From Caulobacterales bacterium (GTDB taxonomy: Bacteria > Pseudomonadota > Alphaproteobacteria > Caulobacterales > Parvularculaceae), in assembly GCA_020638525.1 (NCBI GenBank), contig JACKIL010000001.1, forward strand, positions 410,396 through 474,395: a DNA stretch of 64,000 nucleotides. The letters run 5' to 3'. Both the position numbers and the translations under genes were made by a program. The notes below the pieces were generated by a model, which saw only the letters and a program-made list of their open reading frames with translations, ran no database searches and was not told the origin of the DNA. This document shows positions 42,801 through 49,472 of the stretch, piece after piece. Every line of letters starts with the position of its first letter. Position 1 is the first letter of the stretch.

Positions 42801-43348
42801 GCGACAAGAAGAATGGCGAACAGGGGCTCAAGGGAAAGCTGGAAGCGCGCGGCGTTCGTGTCGTCAAAGCGCCCTTGCTTGCACGGATATTTTCGGCAGG
42901 CTCCTTCAATGGACTATCCGACCTTCTGAACGGCGATGGCATTGCGCTTAGCGAAGGCTCAGCGAAGTTCGACTTCTCGAATGGAGTTATTGCGATCGAG
43001 GATGCGAGGGCGACCGGCCCCTCGGTCGGCATCACCGGTCAGGGGCGGATCGCCGCCGGCGAAGGAGGCGAGGTCTCGCTCACAGGCGCTGTTGCGCCTG
43101 CTTATCAGGTCAATTCTCTCCTCGGCAAAGCGCCGCTCATCGGGGAGATTCTTGTCAATCGCGAAGGAGAGGGCGTTGTGGCCTTGTCCTATTCGGTCTC
43201 CGGCCCGTCAGACGCGCCGACGGTGACAGTCAATCCGCTCTCCGCGCTTGCGCCAGGTTTCCTGCGCCGGATGTTCGAAGACCATGAGGACGTCACGCCC
43301 GTCGAACCCGCGCCTGCAACGCAAGAGAGCACGCCGCCAACAGAGTGA
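39899..43348 (+). CDS. Large AsmA-like protein (DUF3971, YhdP/TamB superfamily)
   Basis: A 1149-residue envelope protein: one N-terminal helix (about residues 11-33), then a long beta-rich periplasmic body. The start of the body (LRKLIISNDKGAAISELSALDFQFF) and the DUF3971 and AsmA-like C-terminal regions (NGVIAIEDARATGPSVGITGQGRIA, then GEILVNREGEGVVALSYSVSGP) fit the bridge-like lipid-transfer family that spans the periplasm. Role in moving phospholipids to the outer membrane is inferred. It is next to tyrS and anmK, as commonly seen in alphaproteobacteria. Its stop is ten bases from the tyrS stop (convergent). Confidence 0.85.
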   Translation: MHRTRSRAARIGLIAFEVVGVLIAVAAASAGLLYWRLQSGPLPLTFFEQSAEFAASRALPRGYSVDIRSMAIARGASAGEYDLTLRKLIISNDKGAAISELSALDFQFFASDLFVGALGPRRVFAEDGVFELERGMLPERRESAAKEKAPLRAFMRSKFLRTAFSSAEIRNARIAYKDPASGRSWVANKASARIDKSAGGLVGRAEGFFDIDGEPASLKVLVDYADDADTFNTTIDVVGAPIGDLLEIARGRSFALLSAPVTGRATFAISQSAKIVSSQIDARIGAGELTVGEKRVPLDYADFHAAFDPAQNLFKIARIEFSADGSHGVLAGDVDIEISKKTKKPSAMRFGLQGEEITLDTEGFLPQPLDVNSLQLAGSYDFQTRRFAADSVSADLLGVTIAGGFEFAPGPKSEEAQRASPSVKVQLGVEGVLHREQILAGWPTALGLGARDFITERLPEGRAENVVFKLDMPAGSLKPGEPMPDEAMELSFDVLDATVIYGEGMTPLTHASGTARLTGNRFLISSIQGKVGPVALGKGEIDFTALSPAGEPVFYRFGANGKASDILNILNEEPLAVLKDTGFDSSRFIGDVSVRMEIMRPNLREVAREDYAFAGRATFDDLTVTEIFNGADIDRAAGTLELKSQSMTVSANGELAGSPIKIDWDQAFNRKKGSSKFRVSGEMDTLAGDVLGMSQRGLVRGTVSYSAEAIGSLGAIDTLRATADLQRASLSVDALNFAKLAGEPAKLAIDLAFRKGAIEVRDFALTNDFGAETPVSETEASQPAGAALKKFSPIAIFGTARFGAHGYIENVNLPRVQLGEDSNFAVEASRADSGILELTLTGESIDLSRFIMSAVESGPRSDERGEFGWGVGAVLRGRVNKLHARGDSVYSDASLDLRRGAERMEALDFSARTADGKPLSVVLKETGSEQGPRQVVEARTDDIGALLSSVFDIRSIKGGEGVMEVLVSDKKNGEQGLKGKLEARGVRVVKAPLLARIFSAGSFNGLSDLLNGDGIALSEGSAKFDFSNGVIAIEDARATGPSVGITGQGRIAAGEGGEVSLTGAVAPAYQVNSLLGKAPLIGEILVNREGEGVVALSYSVSGPSDAPTVTVNPLSALAPGFLRRMFEDHEDVTPVEPAPATQESTPPTE

Positions 43349-43358
43349 AACACGCTCG

Positions 43359-44621
43359 CTAGCCGAGCTTTACAAGCGCGTGCTTCTTCTTGCCGATCGA
43401 TAGCTTGATCGCGCCATCGACTATATCAGCCGAAGTCAGCGGGCGCTCTTCCGATAGCACAAGGTCGTTCACTTTCAGCGCGCCCGCTTTGATGTGTCGC
43501 CGGCCTTCGCTATTCGACGCAATGAGGCCGGTCTCGCGGAACGGATCGAGCAGGGGAAGGCCCGCATTGAGCGCTGCCTGGGAGACAAGGGCTGTCGGCA
43601 GGCCTTCGCCCGCGGCGCCCTCTTCGAACGTCTTGCGAGCCGTTTCCGCCGCTTCATCCGCGGCGGCGCGGCCATGAAGAAGCGCCGTCGCTTCATTGGC
43701 GAGAATCTTCTTCGCCTCGTTGATTTCAGCCCCGCCAAGCGCTGCAAGCCGGCGTACTTCGTCCATCGGCAGGAGCGTGTAACGCGCGAGCAGCATGCCG
43801 ATATCGGCGTCTTCGGAATTGCGCCAATATTGCCAGTAGTCGTAAGGGCTGAACATGTCGGCGTTGAGCCAGACGGCGCCGGTTTCCGTCTTGCCCATCT
43901 TCTTGCCGGAGGCGGTCGTCAGAAGCGGCGTCGTCAATCCGAAGACTTCAACGCCATCCTTGCGCCGGCAAAGCTCGACGCCGTTGACGATATTGCCCCA
44001 CTGGTCCGTTCCGCCAAGCTGCAGCATGCAGCCATAGCGTTTGTAGAGCTCGTGGAAGTCATAGGCCTGCATGAGCATGTAGTTGAATTCGAGGAACGTC
44101 ATGGGGCTCTCGCGTTCGAGGCGGAGCTTGACGCTATCGAAAGTCAGCATGCGGTTGATCGTGAAATGCACGCCATAGTCGCGCAGGAACTCGACATAGC
44201 CGAGCTTTGAGAGCCAGTCGTCATTGTTGACCATCAGCGCATCGGTCGGGCCGTCGCCGAACTTCAGGAACGTCTCGAAGACGCCCTTGATTGAGTTCAT
44301 GTTGTCCTGGATCTGCGCGTCGGTGAGGAGGAGGCGCTGCTGATCCTTGCCTGTCGGGTCGCCGACCTTTGTCGTGCCCCCGCCCATGAGTGCGATCGGG
44401 CGGTGCCCGGTCTGCTGCATCCAGTAAAGCATCATGATTTGCAGGAGCCCGCCGGCATGGAGCGACTTCGCCGTGGCGTCGAATCCGATATAGCCGGTGA
44501 GGGTCTCGCTCGCCGCGCGCCGGTCGAGTTCTTCGAGGTTCGTCGCCTGCGCAATGAACCCGCGCTCGTTCAGCACGTTGAGGAAGTCAGAAGTGAACTG
44601 TGTCTTAACGGTCGTGGTCAT
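43359..44621 (-). CDS. tyrS: Tyrosyl-tRNA synthetase
   Basis: A 420-residue class I synthetase charging tRNA-Tyr. It has YIGFDATAKSLHAGGLLQIM with a HxGG variant of the HIGH motif, MGGGTTKVGDPTGK, QLGGTDQWGNIVNGVEL for tyrosine recognition, and the KMSKS equivalent GKKMGKTE. A C-terminal S4 RNA-binding domain (about residues 350-420; GRRHIKAGALKVNDLVL) follows. Length is normal for the TyrS (not TyrZ) type. Confidence 0.97.
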   Translation of the reverse strand: MTTTVKTQFTSDFLNVLNERGFIAQATNLEELDRRAASETLTGYIGFDATAKSLHAGGLLQIMMLYWMQQTGHRPIALMGGGTTKVGDPTGKDQQRLLLTDAQIQDNMNSIKGVFETFLKFGDGPTDALMVNNDDWLSKLGYVEFLRDYGVHFTINRMLTFDSVKLRLERESPMTFLEFNYMLMQAYDFHELYKRYGCMLQLGGTDQWGNIVNGVELCRRKDGVEVFGLTTPLLTTASGKKMGKTETGAVWLNADMFSPYDYWQYWRNSEDADIGMLLARYTLLPMDEVRRLAALGGAEINEAKKILANEATALLHGRAAADEAAETARKTFEEGAAGEGLPTALVSQAALNAGLPLLDPFRETGLIASNSEGRRHIKAGALKVNDLVLSEERPLTSADIVDGAIKLSIGKKKHALVKLG

Positions 44622-44732
44622 AAACTATCCGCCGCGGCGAGAAAAAGCCGGATTGGGCTGGGAAAAGGCCGGACGGGCAGTAGCATCTTCGCGCCCGATT
44701 TCCAACCAAGGCGAATAGAGGGATAAGGCCGC

Positions 44733-45872
44733 ATGAGCGACATTCTCACAGCGATTGGCCTGATGAGCGGCACTTCGCTCGATGGCGTTGACGCGGCGGT
44801 TCTTCGGACAGACGGAGAGCGGGTTGTCGAGGCGGGGCCGGCGCTGCATTTTCCTTACACGCCGGGGGTCAAGGCGAGCATCCAGCGCGCGATCAGGGCA
44901 GCCCTTGAAGGGCGCGAAGGCGCGACGGAAGTGGGGCAGGCCGCCGTCGACGTCACAGACGCGCATGTCGCCGCCGTCGAAGGACTCATCCAGCGGGAAA
45001 ATCTTCAACGCAGCTCGATCGATGTGATCGGCTTTCACGGGCAGACGATCCTTCACCGTCCGGCGCGCTCGTCCGGCGTGCAGGGGCGGACCTGGCAGAT
45101 CGGTGACGGCGCGCAGCTCGCCGCCCAGACCAAGATCGACGTCGTCTTCGACTTCCGCTCCGCTGACGTCGCCGCAGGCGGGGAAGGCGCGCCGCTTGCG
45201 CCGATCTATCACTGGGCGCTCGTCAACGCGTCAGACTATACGCGCGGGCTCGGCGGGCCGGTCGCCGTGCTCAATCTCGGCGGCGTGGCGAATATCACCT
45301 ATGTCAGCATAGGCGGCCAACCGACCGACCTCATCGCTTTCGACTGCGGACCCGGCAACGGCCTCATCGATGAATGGATGCAGATCAAGACCGGTCTTCA
45401 CATGGATGAAGACGGCGCGCTTGCGCGCAGCGGCAAAGTACATACCGACATTCTGCGTACGATGCTTCTCAATCCGTTCCTGCGGCGCACGCCGCCGAAA
45501 TCCCTTGACCGGTATGACTTCAAGCTTGAAGCGGTGCTCAAGCTGCCGCTTTCGGACGGCGCAGCGACGTTGACCGCATTCACAGCGGCCTGCGTTCGAG
45601 CGAGCGAGAAGTTTCTTCCGGCGCCGCCTGCGCTTTGGGTCGTATGCGGCGGCGGGCGGCGTAACCCTGCGATTATGGAAGCGCTCGCCAAGGCGCTCGA
45701 TGCGCCCGTTGTCGCAGCGGAAGAAGCAGGATGGCGCGGCGACGACATAGAAGCGGAGTGCTTCGCCTATCTCGCCGTACGAAGCCTCAAGCGCTTGCCG
45801 ATCAGTTTCCCCAAGACGACGCATGCCCCGCACGCCATGACGGGCGGCGTACTGCGACGTTGGCGCCCTTAG
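44733..45872 (+). CDS. anmK: Anhydro-N-acetylmuramic acid kinase
   Basis: A 379-residue ASKHA kinase that phosphorylates and opens 1,6-anhydroMurNAc released during wall recycling. Motifs: GLMSGTSLDGVDAA, VIGFHGQTILHRP, TWQIGDGAQLAA, VDVVFDFRSADVAAGGEGAPLAP, LNLGGVANITYV and FDCGPGNGLID. It starts with ATG at 44733 with a GAGG-like site upstream, divergent from tyrS. It complements the amidase and M23 enzymes in the window in peptidoglycan turnover. Confidence 0.96.
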   Translation: MSDILTAIGLMSGTSLDGVDAAVLRTDGERVVEAGPALHFPYTPGVKASIQRAIRAALEGREGATEVGQAAVDVTDAHVAAVEGLIQRENLQRSSIDVIGFHGQTILHRPARSSGVQGRTWQIGDGAQLAAQTKIDVVFDFRSADVAAGGEGAPLAPIYHWALVNASDYTRGLGGPVAVLNLGGVANITYVSIGGQPTDLIAFDCGPGNGLIDEWMQIKTGLHMDEDGALARSGKVHTDILRTMLLNPFLRRTPPKSLDRYDFKLEAVLKLPLSDGAATLTAFTAACVRASEKFLPAPPALWVVCGGGRRNPAIMEALAKALDAPVVAAEEAGWRGDDIEAECFAYLAVRSLKRLPISFPKTTHAPHAMTGGVLRRWRP

Positions 45873-45942
45873 TCCTTCTTGAAGCCGCGCCTTCATGTGA
45901 CTACCTTGTCGGCTACCGCAACTCTCGTGTGGGAGAGATTCA

Positions 45943-46386
45943 ATGCCGACAAAGCACAAATTCGCATTCGCAACGTTTGATGGCGCCGCGGCGCAGGCGT
46001 TTCTTGTTGAGCGGGCGGACCGGCGTCTGACGCCGCTTGCCGGCTTTCCGATGGCGGGTGAAAAAAAGCCAGAATTCTCCGATCAACCCGGCCGCGCGTT
46101 TTCGAGCGCTGATCAGCGCCGCAGCGCCGCCGAGCCGCGCAGCGACCACGAAAAACTGATAGAGCGCGAATTCGTGCAGAAAGTGGCGGCGCGCCTTGAA
46201 GAATTGCGGTCGCAGAAGGCGTTTGAAAAACTCATCGTCGCAGCGGGGCCGCGCGCGCTAGGCTATTGGCGCGACGTCGCGCCAGCAGCGCTCTCAGGCG
46301 TCGTCGCGAAGGAGCTCGCAAGCGATTATGCGACGATGGATCAAAACGCGCTCATGCCGCATGTCGAAAAGGCGCTTGAAGGCTAG
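45943..46386 (+). CDS. Host-attachment family protein (baeRF-type)
   Basis: A 147-residue protein of the alphaproteobacterial host-attachment family, now grouped with bacterial archaeo-eukaryotic release-factor-like (baeRF) domains. Visible marks are the N-terminal KFAFATFDGAAAQAFLVE strand, the DHEKLIEREFVQKVAARLEE helix, FEKLIVAAGPRALGYWRD and the late VAKELASDYATMD. The name comes from early work in plant-associated bacteria. The molecular function is unknown; the fold relation suggests RNA or ribosome binding. Its stop codon TAG (46384-46386) is the first triplet of the repeat element that follows. Confidence 0.8.
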   Translation: MPTKHKFAFATFDGAAAQAFLVERADRRLTPLAGFPMAGEKKPEFSDQPGRAFSSADQRRSAAEPRSDHEKLIEREFVQKVAARLEELRSQKAFEKLIVAAGPRALGYWRDVAPAALSGVVAKELASDYATMDQNALMPHVEKALEG

Positions 46387-46487
46387 AGCACCTTCCCGAA
46401 AATACGAGTCGGGGAATGCGCTCTAGGTTTTGCTTTGTCGCGCATTTTGTCCGAAAACCGGTTTCCACTTTTCGGAATGCGCTCTAG
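46383..46487. repeat. Dispersed palindromic element between convergent genes
   Basis: Two adjoining hairpin units. One lies between CTAGAGCA and GCGCTCTAG (46383-46426). The second is GCGCATTTTGTCCGAAAACC...GGTTTCCACTTTTCGGAATGCGC (46441-46482), ending in another CTAG. The core around AAACCGGTTTCCACTTTTCGG is a very common intergenic repeat in alphaproteobacteria. The flanking CTAG words supply the stop codons of both neighbours (46384-46386 and 46484-46486). Confidence 0.8.
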
Positions 46488-48766
46488 ACGCGTTTGCGCG
46501 GCGCCTTTCGCCGGGTCTTGTTCTTTTCCTTGATCTTGCCCTTGCGGGAAGACTTCGGCGCGCGATCCCTGCGCGTCGTCTTGCGCGAGCGCCGCTTCAT
46601 CGGAAGGCCCTCCGTAAGCGGCTCGGAGATCATCTCGAAGCGCAAGCCCCCTGTGAGCGGAACCGCTTCTTCAAGGCGCACGCGCACCGGCTGGCCAAGA
46701 CGGTAGAAGCCGCCGCTCGTGTCGCCGACGAGCGAATGAAGTTCTTCTTCAAAGGTGAAGCGCTCGAAACCGAGCGAGCGGATCGGGACGAAACCGTCTG
46801 CGCCCGTTTCATCAAGCATAACGAACAGGCCGAAGCGCGTGACGCCGCGAATGCGTGCATCGAACTCAGCGCCAATGCGCGTCGAGAGATAGTCGGCGAG
46901 GTATCGGTCGGTCGCTTCGCGCTCGGCCGCCATGGCGCGGCGTTCGAGGTTGGAGATTTCTTCCGCAATCTTCGTAAGGTGCGCGGCTTCATCGTCCGTC
47001 TGTCCGCCGGAGCCGAGCTTGCAGGCTGTCACCAAGGCGCGGTGCACTGTAAGGTCCGCATAACGTCGAATGGGCGATGTAAAGTGCGCGTAGCGCGGAA
47101 TGTTCAGCCCGAAATGGCCCAGATTCTCCGTTGAATAAATGGCCTGCCTCTGCGAGCGCAGCACGACTTCCGAGATCATATCCTTCTCGTCGCGCTCCTC
47201 GGCGAGCTTGAGGATCTGATTGAAGTTGGCGGGGCGCACGGCTCCGCTCGGCGCGAGCGAATAGCCGAGGCTTTCGAGATAATAGCGGACAGCTTCCAGC
47301 TTCTCCGGATCCGGCGCATCGTGCACGCGATAGATTCGGGCGACTTTTCGCTGCTCAAGCATCTCCGCGGCTGCAATATTCGCGAGGATCATGAATTCTT
47401 CAATGAGGCGGTGCGCGTCGAACCGCTCGCGCTTTTCAACGCGCGCGATATCGCCTTTCTCATCGAGGATCACTTTGCGTTCGATCATGTCGAGATCGAG
47501 CGGCGCGCGCTTGCTGCGCTCATGCCAGCGGGCCTTGAAGGCCTTGTGGAGATTGTGAACCGTCTCGGTGATGTGGTCGTGCGCGCCTTTCCCGCCGTCG
47601 ATGATCTTCTGCGCATCGCTATAGCTGAGCTTTGCGGCCGAGCGCATCATTGCGCGCATGAAGAAATGGCTGAGCTTGCGGCCGTCCTTGGTGAGTTTCA
47701 TTTCGACGGCGAGGCAGGGCCTGTCGACGTTTTCTTTCAGGGAGCAAAGATCGTTCGAAAGCCGCTCCGGAAGCATCGGCACGACACGGTCGGTCAGATA
47801 AACGGAATTACCGCGCGCGAGCGCCGAGCGGTCCAGCGCGCCGCCTGATTTCACGAAATAGCTCACATCGGCGATCGCCACGATAACGCGGAAGCCGCCT
47901 TTATTGGCGGGATCGTCGTCAGGCGTCGCCCAGACGGCGTCGTCATGGTCTTTCGCGTCTTCAGGGTCGATCGTCAGTAGCGGGATGTCGCGCAGGTCCG
48001 TGCGAGTCCCCAGCGGCGGGGATTTTGCAGCTTCTGCTTCTTCCATTGCGCCCGGCGAGAAATCCATCGGTACGCCGTGATTGGCGAGCGCGATCAGGGA
48101 ATAGGCGCCGCGAGAGTCGATATGGCCTGCGACTTCGCGCACGCGCGCGCGTTGCGGCCCATAGCCTTTGGCGTGTTTCGTTTCGACCCAGACGAGGTCG
48201 CCTTCTTTCGCCTTGCCTTCATCGCCGCGTCCAATGATGAAATTGTTCCGTACGCGGCGTTCGACAGGCTGGGCGACGCCGCCGCGATCGGTTTTGCGGA
48301 AGACGGCGAGGAAGCGGTGCGCGCTTTTGCCGATCGCTTTGATGATTTCAGCTTCATAGCCTTCGTCGCCGGCGTGTTTCAGGCGCGCGAGCAGACGGTC
48401 GCCGACGCCCGGCGCCGGCTTCATCCGCGCGGCCTTGCGCGCGGGCAGGCGAATCATTGGCGGCTCAGCGTCGCTTTCCCAGCTGACTGGCATGCAAATG
48501 AGATCGCCATCATCGTCGATCGACATGACGTCGATCGGGGCGACCGGCGGCAGCATGTCGAGATGCGCAATGCGCCGCCCTTCGCGGCCGACGGCGCCGT
48601 CGCTTTCAAGCTCTTTCAGGAGACCGCGCAGCGCGGCCCGCGCTTCGTCTTTCAAACCGAAAGCGCGAGCGATCTCGCGCCGCGAGACTTTTCCGCCGAC
48701 GGTCTTCAGATATTCGAGAAGATCAGCCTTGGAAGGCAGTTCGCCGGATTTTCCGTGCTTGGCCAC
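46484..48766 (-). CDS. rnr: Ribonuclease R
   Basis: A 760-residue processive 3'-5' exoribonuclease for structured RNA. It has an N-terminal winged-helix-like domain (KADLLEYLKTVGGKVSRREIA), cold-shock domains, the RNB domain with the four catalytic Asps in LTIDPEDAKDHDDAVWA, the DRVVPMLPERLSNDLCSL segment, an S1 domain (IGAEFDARIRGVTRFGLFV) and a 55-residue Lys/Arg-rich tail that probably binds RNA or ribosomes. The start codon is GTG at 48766. The stop TAG is provided by the adjacent repeat element. It lies downstream of topA and an M23 gene on the same strand. Confidence 0.96.
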   Translation of the reverse strand: MAKHGKSGELPSKADLLEYLKTVGGKVSRREIARAFGLKDEARAALRGLLKELESDGAVGREGRRIAHLDMLPPVAPIDVMSIDDDGDLICMPVSWESDAEPPMIRLPARKAARMKPAPGVGDRLLARLKHAGDEGYEAEIIKAIGKSAHRFLAVFRKTDRGGVAQPVERRVRNNFIIGRGDEGKAKEGDLVWVETKHAKGYGPQRARVREVAGHIDSRGAYSLIALANHGVPMDFSPGAMEEAEAAKSPPLGTRTDLRDIPLLTIDPEDAKDHDDAVWATPDDDPANKGGFRVIVAIADVSYFVKSGGALDRSALARGNSVYLTDRVVPMLPERLSNDLCSLKENVDRPCLAVEMKLTKDGRKLSHFFMRAMMRSAAKLSYSDAQKIIDGGKGAHDHITETVHNLHKAFKARWHERSKRAPLDLDMIERKVILDEKGDIARVEKRERFDAHRLIEEFMILANIAAAEMLEQRKVARIYRVHDAPDPEKLEAVRYYLESLGYSLAPSGAVRPANFNQILKLAEERDEKDMISEVVLRSQRQAIYSTENLGHFGLNIPRYAHFTSPIRRYADLTVHRALVTACKLGSGGQTDDEAAHLTKIAEEISNLERRAMAAEREATDRYLADYLSTRIGAEFDARIRGVTRFGLFVMLDETGADGFVPIRSLGFERFTFEEELHSLVGDTSGGFYRLGQPVRVRLEEAVPLTGGLRFEMISEPLTEGLPMKRRSRKTTRRDRAPKSSRKGKIKEKNKTRRKAPRKRV

Positions 48767-48814
48767 GCGCCGCCTTTCCGTGCGGGCCGCGCGATTGGGG
48801 CCGCCCGCCCAATA

Positions 48815-49390
48815 TTACTGCCCGACGGTAAGCGGATTCACCGCCCGTCCGTCAACGAGGACTTCGAAATGTAGGTGAACGGCTGTCGCGTTTCCCGTCC
48901 GCCCGGTGCGGCCGATGATCTCGCCCCGGCGCACGCGCGCGCCTTTACGCACGCCCGAGGCGAAGCTCGAAAGATGCGCATAGCGCGTTTCGACGCCGTT
49001 CTTGTGACGGATGAGGATGGTGGAGCCGTAACCGCTGAGCTTGCCAGCGGATTGAACGACGCCGTCTCCAGCCGCCGCGACAGGCGAAGGGCTGCCGGTA
49101 TAAAGATCGACACCGTCATGGAAGCTGCCAGCGCCGCCATTGCGCGGTCCGAATCCTGACGAAATGCACGCGTCAACCGGCGCACGCGCGAGCGTCACGC
49201 CTCGCACATCGGCGAGGGGAGAAAAGCCAGCGACGCGGCCATGGGAATCCGTCTTCGGCGCATTTGAAACCTTGCCTGCGCAGAGCGTTGGAGCGCCCCC
49301 GATGGAAAGCGCGCCTCCCTTGGGCGTGCTCGCGCACGCCGTCAAACCGACGGCGATAAAACCGATTACGAGAAAGCGCGCGGACGCCAT
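48815..49390 (-). CDS. M23-family metallopeptidase lipoprotein
   Basis: A 191-residue lipoprotein: leader with lipobox VGLTAC (Cys about residue 19) and an LytM/M23 domain in the second half (about 65-185). The zinc residues are visible: FHDGVDLYT (H and D), RYAHLSSF and AVHLHFEV. It is probably an outer-membrane-anchored peptidoglycan endopeptidase or an amidase activator, though intact ligands favour an enzyme. It is inserted between topA and rnr, which are often neighbours in alphaproteobacteria. It is unrelated in layout to the larger M23 protein at 36.9 kb. Confidence 0.88.
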   Translation of the reverse strand: MASARFLVIGFIAVGLTACASTPKGGALSIGGAPTLCAGKVSNAPKTDSHGRVAGFSPLADVRGVTLARAPVDACISSGFGPRNGGAGSFHDGVDLYTGSPSPVAAAGDGVVQSAGKLSGYGSTILIRHKNGVETRYAHLSSFASGVRKGARVRRGEIIGRTGRTGNATAVHLHFEVLVDGRAVNPLTVGQ

Positions 49391-49472
49391 CCGAACCCCA
49401 GACGCAACAGACTGGGCGCATCATAGCGCGGGAATTCGCGCGGCGTCGTTAACTTTGCAGGAAAAATCCCCG

